Positions 26,493 through 36,224 of a stretch of DNA of 64,000 bases are shown here, one piece after another. Both the position numbers and the translations under genes were made by a program. Each line of letters starts with the position of its first letter. The first letter of the stretch is position 1. Below the pieces are notes generated by a model. That model was given only the letters and a program-made list of their open reading frames with translations. It made no database searches and was not told the DNA's origin. This DNA is from RPQJ01 sp963731105 (GTDB taxonomy: Bacteria > Pseudomonadota > Gammaproteobacteria > Steroidobacterales > Steroidobacteraceae), in contig CAVSUM010000011.1 of NCBI GenBank assembly GCA_963731105.1, positions 1 through 64,000 of the forward strand, read 5' to 3'.

Positions 26493-26657
26493 ATTGAAGA
26501 CGCCCACAGGCGGGTGTACGAATGCCTCGGTCTGGACCTGTCGTCGCTTTGGCAGTGGACGACGGAGGTGTCTGCGCCGAGTGCGACGACGCCTGAGCAG
26601 CCCAGTGAACAGCCGATGAACGCCGAGTCCACGGACGATGGGGAAAGCGCGCGGTAG
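26493..26657 (+). pseudogene. Fragment of a sensor histidine kinase N-terminus
   Basis: One open segment reads IEDAHRRVYECLGLDLSSLW then QWTTEVSA, the G-L-D-x-S-S-L-W start of GAF-like sensor domains found in histidine kinases, then turns into Pro/Ser/Glu-rich sequence and a stop. There is no start and no kinase domain. Confidence 0.4.
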
Positions 26658-27075
26658 CCGGCGCCGCTGACGTTCATGCTCAACCAGATGCGCAAAATCG
26701 GCAGGCGCCCGATCAGCCTCCAGTTGGCGTGCCGTTACTCCGCGGCAAAGCCTGCTGGCGGTCCCGATTGGGATCTCCGGTTTCCGGTGATTTTGCTTTT
26801 TCCGAAATGGGTGTAGAATTGGAAGAATCTGGATGAAAGAACCGCATTTGCTAATGGCCGGCCTGCCGGCTTTGAGGGGGACGCTACCCGCGACCTCCCC
26901 AGCCTGGCCTTCCGGCCTGGCTGGTGAAGTCATCCAGGTCCGCCTGAAAGACAACGCATCGGTGCGGGAGGGTTCGTGGGAGTGCCGCCTGATAAGAGCC
27001 TGACTGTCCTGATCCAGAACTACGATTACCTCAACCAGAACAATTGATTACGCGGCTGGCGCCGCAACGAGTGCA
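26658..27075. other. No gene recognised
   Basis: GC-rich intergenic sequence with only small ORFs; a last short frame (KSLTVLIQNYDYLNQNN, ending near 27047) may be the tail of a lost gene. Confidence 0.4.
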
Positions 27076-29442
27076 ATGAACACAAGAATGCCCGTCTCCC
27101 AGTTCCGAATACTACGCCTGGCGCTGATCATGGTTTGCGCCGCCTCCGTGGGGGTTCAGGCGCAAACCCTGCCCACGCAGCCTGGCCAGGCGCTTGACCC
27201 GCTCGCCATGGAGTGGCCGCGCTTCTTCGCGGCCAACGGCTACGAGTTTGCCGTCTATCACCCCCAAGTCTCCCAGTGGCCCAGCAACCAGATCCAGGGC
27301 CGGTTCGCGCTGGCGGTTCGGCCGGCGGGCACCAGCAACGAAACCTATGGCGTGGTTTATTTCACGGCGCGCACCGAGATCGACAAGATGAGCCGGCTGG
27401 TCACGCTGGAGGATTTCCAGATCACCAAGATGGACTTCCCCACCCAGCGCGGGATGCAGAATGTCTACCAGACGATCATCCAGTCGGAGCTGCCCAAGGC
27501 GGCGAAGACCATCCCGCTGGATCATCTGGAATCGGTATTCGCCGTCTCGGGGGAAATCACCAAGGCCAAAATCCAGCAGGTGGACAATGCCCCCCCGCGC
27601 ATCATTTACACCACGCAGCCTTCGCTGCTCGTGCTCGTGGATGGCGCGCCCATCATGAAGCCGCTGGTGGCCAACTACGAGCGGGTGGTGAACACGCGTT
27701 CGATCCTGCTCCTGAACACCAATGTCATGGAGTCGGGCTACTACCTTTACGCGGCCAGCAACTGGTACACCGCGCCGTCCATCGAGGGGCCATGGGCAGT
27801 GGACGTCACGCCGCCGGGGGACATCAACCCCGCGCTGGCCGCGGCGTTGGCGACCAAGCAGGTGGACCCGGCCTATCCCGCCTCGCCCCTGGCCGCGCCA
27901 TTGACGGTGTACGTTTCCACAGTGCCGACCGAGCTGCTGCAAACCGCCGGGCAGGCCAACATGCTTTCCTTTGGAAACACCGATCTGCTCTACATTTCCA
28001 ACACCGACAACGCGATCTTCTATTACCTGGATGACGGCAGCTATTACGTGCTCATCTCCGGGCGCTGGTTCAAGTCCACCTCGCTCTACGGGCCGTGGAG
28101 TTTCGTGGCCCCCGGCAGCTTGCCGAATGACTTCACCAAGATCCCGCCCGGGGGGCCGAAAGCCAACGCGCTGGTCTCCGTGCCGGGCACGCCGATGGCG
28201 CAGGAGGCGGTGATCGCCAACTCGATTCCACAGACGGCGACGATTAAGCGCGACGAGGCGAAGCTGGCTGTGGAATACGCCGGCGCGCCGAGCTTTGTGC
28301 CGATCTCCGGCACAACGCTGCTGTACGCGGCCAATACCGTGACGCCGGTGGTGATGGTGAATGCGAACGCCTACTACGCCTGCCAGGCGGGCGTCTGGTT
28401 TATGTCGGCCAGTGCTCAAGGGCCGTGGGCGGTCGCGGCAACGGTGCCTGCGGTCATCTACACCATCCCGACCACCTGCCCGATCCATTACGTCACCTAC
28501 GCTTACGTCTACGGCGCCACGCCGCAGGTCGTTTATGTCGGCTACACCCCCGGCTACCTGGGAACCGTCGTGGCCCCGGGCGGCGTGGTGGTTTACGGCA
28601 CGGGCTACTACTATCCGCCGGTGGTGGTGGGCGCGACCTACGTGAGTTATCCCTCGACTTATGGTTACGGCGCCTCCATGGCTCTGGGGGCTGCGGTTGG
28701 GTTCGCCATCGGGTTTGCCGCAGGCGCCAGTTCCTCCTGCTGGTATGAGCCTCACTACGGCTGCTACAGCTACTCGTACCATTACAGCAGCTACAGCTAC
28801 ATGCATTGCAACGTGAACTCCTGCAACTATTACTCGCATTACGGCACCGCCGTTTCCAGCAGCTACGCCCATGGCTATAATCCCTACACGGGGACCAGTT
28901 ATTCGGCGCACCAGGCCAGCGCCTACAACCCCTACACCGGCAACTACGCCTCGGCCAGCCACGGTTCCGCCTACAATCCTTACACTGGCGCGCAGGCGGC
29001 GGGCTCAAAAGGCATCGAGGGCAACGCCTACACGGGCAACTACGCTGCCGGCAAACAAGGCGCCGGTTACAACCCGAGCACCGGCACGTACGGTGCGGCC
29101 CAGAAAGGCACGGTCGGCAACGCTTACACGGGTAATTCCGCCAGCGCCAGCCGCGGAGTTGTGGGCAACACCCAGACCGGAAATGCCGTCGCCTGGAACA
29201 ACGGCAACATCTATACCGACAAAGACGGCAACGTGAACAAATACAACACCTCCACGGGCGGCTACGACAAGTACGGCAGCAGCGGCTGGCAATCCTCCGC
29301 CAAATCCTCCGACCTCGATCGCCAGAGCTGGGGCCAGTCCACCGGCTCGGATCGCTTCAACAGTTGGCAAAGTTCGGGCGGCGGCGGTTGGAGCCGCGGC
29401 GGGGGCGGTTTTAGCCGTGGCGGCGGCGGGTTCAGGCGCTAA
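27076..29442 (+). CDS. Secreted Tyr/Gly/Ser-rich protein, carbohydrate-binding V/XII-like
   Basis: 788 residues, intact. Signal peptide LRLALIMVCAASVGVQAQ. Residues ~30-460 are folded, with W-x-x-S-x-x-G-P-W repeats (NWYTAPSIEGPWAV, RWFKSTSLYGPWSF, VWFMSASAQGPWAV) about every 110 residues, each a beta module. A hydrophobic segment ALGAAVGFAIGFAAG (~540) could insert into a membrane. From ~590 come degenerate Y-N-P-Y-T-G/N-A-Y-T-G-N repeats, ending in GGGGWSRGGGGFSRGGGG. The repeat region suggests a cell-surface fibre or matrix. It is 39 bases upstream of the arylsulfatase. I recall such proteins next to sulfatases annotated as carbohydrate-binding family V/XII, so a polysaccharide-presenting partner is plausible but unproven. 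Confidence 0.65.
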   Translation: MNTRMPVSQFRILRLALIMVCAASVGVQAQTLPTQPGQALDPLAMEWPRFFAANGYEFAVYHPQVSQWPSNQIQGRFALAVRPAGTSNETYGVVYFTARTEIDKMSRLVTLEDFQITKMDFPTQRGMQNVYQTIIQSELPKAAKTIPLDHLESVFAVSGEITKAKIQQVDNAPPRIIYTTQPSLLVLVDGAPIMKPLVANYERVVNTRSILLLNTNVMESGYYLYAASNWYTAPSIEGPWAVDVTPPGDINPALAAALATKQVDPAYPASPLAAPLTVYVSTVPTELLQTAGQANMLSFGNTDLLYISNTDNAIFYYLDDGSYYVLISGRWFKSTSLYGPWSFVAPGSLPNDFTKIPPGGPKANALVSVPGTPMAQEAVIANSIPQTATIKRDEAKLAVEYAGAPSFVPISGTTLLYAANTVTPVVMVNANAYYACQAGVWFMSASAQGPWAVAATVPAVIYTIPTTCPIHYVTYAYVYGATPQVVYVGYTPGYLGTVVAPGGVVVYGTGYYYPPVVVGATYVSYPSTYGYGASMALGAAVGFAIGFAAGASSSCWYEPHYGCYSYSYHYSSYSYMHCNVNSCNYYSHYGTAVSSSYAHGYNPYTGTSYSAHQASAYNPYTGNYASASHGSAYNPYTGAQAAGSKGIEGNAYTGNYAAGKQGAGYNPSTGTYGAAQKGTVGNAYTGNSASASRGVVGNTQTGNAVAWNNGNIYTDKDGNVNKYNTSTGGYDKYGSSGWQSSAKSSDLDRQSWGQSTGSDRFNSWQSSGGGGWSRGGGGFSRGGGGFRR

Positions 29443-29481
29443 CCATTTACCACAAGAACACCCAAGAGAGACCAAGAATAT

Positions 29482-32001
29482 ATGAAACGAAACTTAATCC
29501 ATAACGGGCTGTCCATGCTGGCAGTCGCAGCAGCGATCCTCGCCGCCCTGCCAGCGTCGGGACAACAAGTCACCGGCGTCCTGGGTTCGCCCAGCGCCAC
29601 CACCACCATCAGCGGCAAGCAACTGCCCGCGCCCGACCCGAAGTTCGGCGGCGTGATCAAGGACGACGCCCTGCAATCCAAGGCCTGGTGGGCGCCGCGC
29701 ATCGTGCCGCCCAAGAGCGCGCCCAACATCCTGCTCATCATGACCGACGACTCCGGCTTCGGCGTGCCGAGCACCTTCGGCGGCGTCATCCCGACGCCGA
29801 CGATGGATCGCGTCGCGAAGACCGGCCTGCGCTACAACAACATTCACTCCACCGCGCTCTGCTCGCCGACGCGCGCCGCGCTGATCACCGGGCGCAACCA
29901 CCACTCGGCCGGCTTCGGCGTGATCTCCGAGCAGTCCACCGGCTTCCCCGGCTACAACAGCATCATCGCCAAGGACAAGGCCACCATCGGCCGCATCCTG
30001 CAAGGACAACGGCTACGCCACCTCGTGGTTCGGCAAGGACCACAACACGCCGGCCTTCGCGGCCAGCCAGGTCGGGCCGTTCGACCAATGGCCGATCGGC
30101 ATGGGCTTCGAGTATTTCTACGGCTTCGTCGGCGGCGACGCCAACCAGTGGCAGCCGAACCTCTTCCGCAACACCACCCAGATCTATCCCTTCGAGGGCA
30201 AGCCGGGCTGGAACCTCGTCACCGGCATGGCCGATGACGCCATTGATTACCTGAACCGGATCAACCAGATCGACCCCAGCAAGCCGTTCTTCTGCTACTA
30301 CGTTCCCGGCGCCACGCACGCGCCGCATCACCCGACCAAGGAATGGGTGGACAAGATCCACGACATGCACCTCTTCGACGACGGCTGGAACAAGCTGCGC
30401 GAGACGGATCTTCGAGAACCAGAAGCGCCTCGGCGTGATCCCGCCGAACACCCAGCTCGAGCCCTGGCCGACGAAGGTCATCAAGAACTGGGACGACTGC
30501 ACGCCCGAGGAGAAGAAGCTCTTCATCAAGCAGGTGGAGGTCTTCGCCGCCTATGAGGCCTACAACGACCACGAGATCGGCCGCGTCATCCAGGCCGTCG
30601 AGGACATGGGCAAGCTCGACAACACGCTCATCATCTACATCAACGGCGACAACGGCACCAGCGCCGAGGGCGGCCCGCTCGGCACGCCCAACGAAGTCGC
30701 GTTCTTCAACGGCGTCAACATGATGCCCGTCGAGGACCAGATGAAGTGGTATGACGTCTGGGGCACGGAGCAGACCTACAACCACATGTCGGCGGGCTGG
30801 TCCTGGGCCTTTGATACGCCCTTCACCTGGTTCAAGCAGAACGCCTCGAAGCTCGGCGGCATCCGCCAGTGCATGGCCATCTCCTGGCCCGGCCACATCA
30901 AGGACCAGGGCGGCCTCCGCGAGCAGTTCTGCCACGTCATTGATATCGTGCCCACCATCCTCGAGGTCTGCGGCATCCCCGCCCCCGAGATCGTGGACGG
31001 CATCAAGCAGGCGCCCATCGAGGGCACGAGCTTCGCCTACACGTTTGACGCGAAGAACGCCAAGGAACCGTCGCGGCACAAGACCCAGTATTTCGAGATG
31101 ATGGGCCAGTGGGCCCTGTATCACGAAGGCTGGCTGCTGAGCACCAAGGTGAACCGCGCGCCGTGGGAGGCCTTCGGCGCCGCCAATCCCGACCCGCTCA
31201 ACAACCAGGTGCTCGAACTCTACGACCTGAACAAGGACTTCAGCCAGTCCCAGAACCTCGCCGACAAGTATCCGGACAAGGTGAAGGAGCTGAAGGAGAT
31301 GTTCATCGAGGAAGCGAAGAAGTATCAGGTCTTCCCGCATGGACGCCTCGGTGGCCGCCCGCATCGTGGCCCCGCGCCCGAACATCACCGCCGGCCGCAC
31401 GGAGTTCGTTTACACCCGGCCCATGGTCGGCCTGCCGCAGGGCGATTCGCCGATGCTGCTCAACACCTCCTACACCATCACGGCGGACATCGAGGTGCCC
31501 GAAGGCGGCGCCGAGGGCATGATCCTGACCTCCGGCGGACGCTTTGCCGGCTACGGCTTCTACCTGCTCAAGGGCAAGCCGGTGTTCCTCTGGAACCTGA
31601 TTGACCTGAAGCGCATCAAGTGGGAAGGCCCGGACGCGCTCACGCCCGGCAAACATACGCTGGAGTTCGACTTCAAGTATGACGGCCTCGGCGTCGGCAC
31701 GCTCGCCTTCAACAACATGAGCGGCCTCGGCCGGCCCGGCACCGGCACGCTCAAGGTGGACGGCAAGGCCGTCGCCACCGAGACGATGCCGCACACCCTG
31801 CCCATGATCCTGCAATGGGACGAGAGCTTCGACATCGGCTCCGACACGCTGACCGGCGTGAACGACGCCGACTACCAGCCGCCGTTCACCCTCACCGCCA
31901 AGCTCAACAAGCTGACGATCAAGGTGGACCGCCCGCAGTTGTCGCCCGAGGACATCAAGAAGCTCGAAGCCTCCATGCGCGACAACCAGGCCAGCCAGTA
32001 A
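29482..32001 (+). CDS. Periplasmic arylsulfatase, three apparent frameshifts
   Basis: About 839 residues when joined. Signal peptide SMLAVAAAILAALPASGQ. PNILLIMTDDSGFGVPSTFG gives the metal-binding DD. CSPTRAALITG is the sulfatase signature, with Cys127 in the C-x-P-x-R context that an FGE converts to formylglycine. GKDHNTPAF, THAPHHPTKEW and INGDNGTSAEGG supply further metal and sulfate ligands. The C-terminal ~200 residues are a beta-sandwich (AGYGFYLLKGKPVFLWNLID, LKVDGKAVATETM). Single-base insertions near 30004, 30413 and 31340 break the frame, while sequence on both sides stays fully conserved, so errors are likely. It hydrolyses sulfate esters, substrate unknown. No FGE gene is in view. 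Confidence 0.85.
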
Positions 32002-32070
32002 CGGCCGAGCCGAGTCGAAAAATCCGGCCACATAGCCGGAAATTCCAGGCCTGCGGGTCCCCGGACAAAG

Positions 32071-32187
32071 GGGAATCTCGTCGGTAATCCCGGGAATCTC
32101 GTCGGTAATCCCGGGAATCTCTGCCGATAATCCCGGGAATCTTGGCGATATTCCCGGGAGTCTTGGCGGTATTCCCGGGAGTTTTAG
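32071..32187. repeat. Tandem array of five ~21-bp palindromic units
   Basis: Units start at 32071, 32092, 32113 (22 bp), 32135 and 32156, plus a partial at 32177; each reads gggaatc...taatccc or gggaatc...tattccc and can fold on itself. The array sits between the sulfatase stop and a stand-alone receiver gene. It could act as a transcript terminator/stabiliser or a protein-binding array. Confidence 0.75.
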
Positions 32188-32210
32188 GTCCTCGGGCTCT
32201 CCGACCTGAA

Positions 32211-32265
32211 CCCGGACTGATCCCGCAATGGGACGAAAGCTTCGACCTCGGCTCCGAGTGGTATC
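32211..32265 (+). pseudogene. Remnant of a second sulfatase C-terminus
   Basis: The bases encode LIPQWDESFDLGSEW, nearly the same as ILQWDESFDIGSD near the end of the sulfatase (31805-31845). This indicates a lost paralog or a partial duplication whose 3' end now abuts the receiver gene; the shared frame produces a false N-terminal extension of that gene. Confidence 0.6.
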
Positions 32266-32279
32266 CGAAGTGCTTTCAA

Positions 32280-32660
32280 ATGAGGCTTATGGCGGAACTG
32301 AAACGAATCGTCGGGAAACGAATACTGCTGGTCGAAGACGACCCGGGGGCGCGTGAATCGCTCCAACTGCTGCTGACCATTGATCGGCACGCGGTCGTCG
32401 AGGCCACGGGAGGCGCCGAGGCCCTCGAACGGATCAAGAGCCAACCCTTTGACCTGGCGATAGTGGACTATTTCATGCCGGACATGCGGGGCAGCCAGGT
32501 CGCTGTCCTGGTCCGGGAGATAGCCCCGGCTTTGCCGATTCTGATGATTACCGCCTACCTGGAAAAACTCGTCGATGCCGACAAGCCGGTGGATGCGGTC
32601 CTCGGAAAACCCTTTGGCGTCGCAGAACTGCGCCGGGCCATCGCGGAACTCCTGGCCTGA
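32280..32660 (+). CDS. Stand-alone response-regulator receiver protein
   Basis: 126 residues from ATG 32280 (a second ATG at 32289 is equally possible). Acidic pair VEDDPGARES, phospho-acceptor Asp in LAIVDYFMPDMRG, conserved T in LMITAY and K in LGKPFG: a complete CheY-type receiver with no output domain. No kinase is adjacent. The three receiver genes at 32.2-33.7 kb form a divergent/convergent group. It probably acts through protein contact. Confidence 0.8.
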   Translation: MRLMAELKRIVGKRILLVEDDPGARESLQLLLTIDRHAVVEATGGAEALERIKSQPFDLAIVDYFMPDMRGSQVAVLVREIAPALPILMITAYLEKLVDADKPVDAVLGKPFGVAELRRAIAELLA

Positions 32661-32681
32661 CCAGGCTAGGATCCAGATATA

Positions 32682-32849
32682 TTACTCTACGAGCTTGCGA
32701 CGATTGCTTTCAAGCCGGCGGCGGTTTCTGCGTGCTCTTCGGTATTCGCGAAGGCTTGACCAAATAATGGCCGCAATCACAGCCACGGCGAGTGCCGCCA
32801 AGGCATTTACGTCGGCGTCCGCCAGGTAAATTTGAACAGCAGCATTCAT
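32682..32849 (-). CDS. Small single-span membrane protein
   Basis: 55 residues from ATG 32849: NALAALAVAVIAAIIWSSL is one transmembrane segment, followed by a very basic cytoplasmic tail (REYRRARRNRRRLESNRRK). No family is recognised. It lies 22 bases downstream of the NarL-like receiver gene and may be in its transcript. A longer in-frame upstream extension overlaps that receiver gene and is unlikely. Confidence 0.5.
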   Translation of the reverse strand: MNAAVQIYLADADVNALAALAVAVIAAIIWSSLREYRRARRNRRRLESNRRKLVE

Positions 32850-32871
32850 AGCCCCACTTGCGCCACGAGGA

Positions 32872-33297
32872 TCATTCTCTCGCGGGAGTCGTGCGGCCGA
32901 GCAGTTCGTCGCTGAAAAAGGGCTCGCCGGCGAGCACGGTGCGGATGGCCTGCACCAATTCCACGGGGTCGCCGCGCTTGAGCACATACCCTCGCGCGCC
33001 CGCCGCGAACATCTGTTCCACGACCTCCCACTTCGACTCCGCCGAATAGGCCAGCACTTTCACTTCGGAAGCTTGGGCCATGATTTGTCGTGTGGCTTCA
33101 AGCCCATCAACGTCCGGCATCGACACGTCCATGAGGACCAGATCCGGTCGGAGCTCGAGCGCAGCAATGATCCCGGCCTTACCGCCGGAGGCCTCGCCGA
33201 CCACCTGCAGGTCGGCCTGCCGTTTCAAGATTCCTTTAACGCTCTGACGCACCAGATCATGGTCGTCACACAGAAGAATGCGGTGGGGTTGGTTCAT
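32872..33297 (-). CDS. NarL-type receiver domain protein without HTH
   Basis: 141 residues. CDDHDLVRQSVKGIL acidic pair, LVLMDVSMPDVDG phospho-acceptor, VLAYSAES and GYVLKRGDPVELVQAI lysine: a NarL/FixJ-type receiver. The C-terminus stops after ~15 residues (ELLGRTTPARE), where a LuxR HTH would normally begin, so it is either a truncated regulator or a single-domain one. It overlaps the neighbouring receiver gene by 4 bases, so the pair is translationally coupled. Confidence 0.75.
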   Translation of the reverse strand: MNQPHRILLCDDHDLVRQSVKGILKRQADLQVVGEASGGKAGIIAALELRPDLVLMDVSMPDVDGLEATRQIMAQASEVKVLAYSAESKWEVVEQMFAAGARGYVLKRGDPVELVQAIRTVLAGEPFFSDELLGRTTPARE

Positions 33298-33728
33298 GGG
33301 ACTAGTGAGCCGAGAATTGAATCGGGGGCCGCGTTGCTCGGCAGTGCGGAAGTCAGCCGGCGGAGTGCCTGGCGCAGTTGGCCCGGGTCAGTTCCCTTGT
33401 GCCACACCGCTTTGGCCCCCAGCAGGCGAGCCACGTCCTCCACGCACGGATCGGGGGCGTTGGACAAGACAATAGCCGCACAGCCGGGGGCTAATTGTCG
33501 GATGCACTTGACGACCTCGAACCCGCTGCGGTCGGGCAGGCACACATCGACCAGCGCCACAGAGGGCTGGCAGCGCAGGACCAACTCCAACGCCGCCGCG
33601 CCCGTCTCCACCTCGCCGGCCAGGACAAATCCCGGTTCCCGGCCAAGCATCGCGCGCAAGGACACGCGCAGATCGCACGAACCGCCGATCATGACTACGG
33701 AAAGCGGCAATGTGGAGGCAGAGTTCAT
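33294..33728 (-). CDS. Degenerate receiver domain protein
   Basis: 144 residues from ATG 33728 (an upstream start adds 11 residues). VALVDVCLPDRSGFEVVKCI has the phospho-acceptor Asp, but the acidic pair is reduced (IGGSCDLRVS in place of DD) and the lysine is in VWHKGTD. Phosphorylation may be weak or absent, as in atypical receivers. It is the first gene of a two-receiver operon, overlapping the next by 4 bases. Confidence 0.7.
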   Translation of the reverse strand: MNSASTLPLSVVMIGGSCDLRVSLRAMLGREPGFVLAGEVETGAAALELVLRCQPSVALVDVCLPDRSGFEVVKCIRQLAPGCAAIVLSNAPDPCVEDVARLLGAKAVWHKGTDPGQLRQALRRLTSALPSNAAPDSILGSLVP

Positions 33729-34397
33729 CGGTGGGCGTGCTGGCCATTCCCCTGTCCGCAAACTGCCGGCTTGGGAACGACGAAGCCACGGGGCCTCATT
33801 CCTCTTTCCTCTCGTCCTGCTCGCCGCAAACGCGCCAGTCCGGCGCGCCCGGAGCGGGCGCGCGAAGCACGGGTCTGGGCGCCGGAGCCGGACGCCGAGC
33901 CATCAGCCAATCAGCCAGGGAATCTAAGCTGGCCGGGAAGATCGGGGGTGTACGAGGAGCCAGCGGGGGAGTTGTGGCTCTGACTCGGATCTTCACCGGC
34001 CAGCAAATCGCACGAGCAGCGGGTATTCTAATGTTGGTCCAGCGCGGTTGTCTTTGCATGCCCTCACCTTGGCTCCAGTCAGGGAAGTTGAATAGAGAGG
34101 GGAAACCTGAATCGTTTGTCGAAGGTTCGCCGGACGTGGTGTCAGGTAATCACCTGACAAGGCGTCCGAGGTAGGGAAGGCTTTCGAGCCTGCCGGTGCA
34201 CGGCGCTTTCCAGCCCCGCCGACTTCTCCCGGCAGAATGTTAGCACTCCGCCGGATCCCCAGCAACCCGCGTAGGCGCCCGGCATGCTGTCCTGTGCACT
34301 TTCTTTCTCGACACGGGGGTTGAAATCGTTGTTACCTTCCCCCCGTCGAAGCTGTTGTCATGCCTGCCGCGTGACGCTTCATTGAATTATTCTGAAC
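33729..34397. other. Intergenic region with one hairpin, no gene recognised
   Basis: Only overlapping small ORFs on both strands. tgtcaggt/acctgaca with a 4-base loop at 34140-34159 is a clean hairpin. The promoters of the left-going receiver pair and the right-going oxidoreductase must lie here, but I could not identify them. Confidence 0.4.
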
Positions 34398-35827
34398 ATG
34401 CAAAACAACACTCTAGCCATTGTCGCCAAACCCAACTCCTTCACTCGCCGTCAATTCCTGCGCCGCACCGCGCTGGCTGCGGGCGCCGCCACCCTCACCT
34501 TCCCGTATGTCGGCCGCGTCCTCGGGGCCAATGACCGCATCAACGTCGCCTGCATCGGCGTGGGCGGCAAAGGCGACAGCGACAGCAGCGACGCCGCGAA
34601 GTGCGGCGGCAATATCGTGGCCCTCTGCGATGTGGACAGCAACACGCTTGGCAAGAAGGCCAAGCAGTTCGCGGAGAAGTTCCCCCAGCTCAAGCAGTAC
34701 CAGCGATTACCGCAAGCTGCTGGAAGAGATGGGCAAGGACATTGATGCGGTGACCGTTTCCACGCCGGACCATCACCATGGCGTCGGCGGCCATCCGGGC
34801 GATGAAGATGGGCAAGCACTGCTTCTGCCAGAAACCGCTCGTCCAGACGGTCAACGAGGCGCGCATCATGCGCCAGCTCGCCAAGGAAAAGAACCTGGCG
34901 ACCCAGATGGGCAACCAGGGCAGCGCCGAAACCGGCCTGCGCCGCGCCGTGGAGGTCGTCCAGGCCGGCGTGATCGGCAAACCGCTCGAACTGCATGTCT
35001 GGTCCAATCGTCCGGTCTGGCCCCAGGGCCTGGACCGGCCCGGAGGGCAGGACCCGGTCCCGGCCAACCTGGACTGGGATTGTGGCTCGGCCCGGCCGCG
35101 CAAGCGGCCTTACAAGAAGGACGTCTATCACACGTTCAAGTGGCGCGGCTGGTATGACTTCGGCACCGGCGCGCTGGGCGACATGGCCTGCCACACGGTC
35201 AACATGCCGTTCCGCGCGCTCAATCTCGGCTATCCCAACGTCGTCGAGTGCGAATTGGCCTCGCGCATGTACCCGGAGACCTTCCCCAAGACCTCCCGCA
35301 TCCGCTTCGAGTTCCCGCAACGCGGGGACCTGCCGCCGCTCAAGTTCTGGTGGTATGACGGCAACCCCGGCGATGCGCTCAAGCCGCTCCGTCCGGACGG
35401 CGAAGTCGTGCATGAGGTCATCAGCACCTACGACAAGCTGCCGACCAGCGGCGCGCTGATCGTCGGCGACAAGGGCAAGCTGTTCTCGCCCGACGACTAC
35501 GGCGCCCGGTTCTTCGTGGCGATGAAGGGCAAGAATGAGTATGTGGCCGGCGATCAAGACGAAGCCTGCAAGGCCGTGCCGCAGTCGATCCCCCGCTCGC
35601 CCGGCCACATGCAGGAGTGGTTCCGCATGATGAAGGAAGGCATGCCCGCTTATTCCAACTTCGACATCGCGGCCTACCTGACCGAGATCATCCTGCTGGG
35701 CTGCGTTGCCTTGCGCGTGGGCGAGGGCAGGCGCATGGAGTGGGACGGCCCGAACATGCGGTCGCCCAACCTCCCGGAAGCGGCCCAGTTCGTCAAGCGC
35801 GACGACCGGCGCGGCTGGAGCCTCTGA
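34398..35827 (+). CDS. Tat-exported Gfo/Idh/MocA-family oxidoreductase, two frameshifts
   Basis: About 475 residues when joined. Twin-arginine signal FTRRQFLRRTALAAGAATLT. Rossmann motif INVACIGVGGKGDSDSS (G-x-G-x-x-G), then IVALCDVDSNTLG, DAVTVSTPDHHHG, HCFCQKPLVQTVNEAR (the E/Q-K-P motif, with Q replacing E) and MACHTVNMPFRALNL. Extra bases near 34709 (between YQ and DYRKLLEEMG) and 34783 (between HHHGV and AAIRAMKMG) break the frame. Exported members of this family are abundant in Verrucomicrobia and Planctomycetes and act on sugars in the periplasm with bound NAD(P). The downstream Dabb gene, 9 bases away, is probably co-transcribed. Confidence 0.85.
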
Positions 35828-35836
35828 ACCACGGCC

Positions 35837-36211
35837 ATGAAAACATTACTTGCCATACTGTCGGCCCTGGTCGTCTCGGCCATGGTCACGAGCGCCAGCG
35901 CTGCTGAGAAGCTCCAGCACGTGGTCTGTTTCAAGTTCAAGGCCACCGCCACCGCTCAGGACATCAAGTCGGTCGAGGAGGCTTTCCAGGCCTTAAAGGG
36001 AAAGATCCCTCAGATCGTGGCCTTGGAATGGGGCACGAACGTCAGCAAAGAGAAGAAGGACAAGGGTTTCACCCACTGCTACATCCTCTCGTTCAAGAGC
36101 GAGCAGGACCTGGAAACCTACGTCGGGCACCCGCAGCACAAAGCCTTCGGCAAGATCGTCGGCCCGCTGCTGGATGATGTGTTCGTGATTGATTTCTGGG
36201 CGAAGGGCTGA
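35837..36211 (+). CDS. Exported Dabb (stress-responsive A/B barrel) domain protein
   Basis: 124 residues. Signal peptide LLAILSALVVSAMVTSASA. The single Dabb domain is LQHVVCFKFKATATAQDIKS, VEEAFQALKGKIPQIVALEW, GTNVSKEKKDKGFTHCYI, YVGHPQHKAFG and VFVIDFW, matching the ferredoxin-like dimeric alpha-beta barrel. Enzymatic activity varies in this family and none can be assigned. It directly follows the oxidoreductase and is followed by a REP-like palindrome that may protect or end the transcript. Confidence 0.85.
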   Translation: MKTLLAILSALVVSAMVTSASAAEKLQHVVCFKFKATATAQDIKSVEEAFQALKGKIPQIVALEWGTNVSKEKKDKGFTHCYILSFKSEQDLETYVGHPQHKAFGKIVGPLLDDVFVIDFWAKG

Positions 36212-36224
36212 GGGCTGGATAGTT

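Noticed and set aside
27112..28962. 616-residue ORF antisense to the Tyr/Gly-rich protein
   Set aside because: It is rich in Gly, Val, Arg and His as expected from complementing a repetitive GC-rich gene; the plus strand has a signal peptide and coherent repeats.
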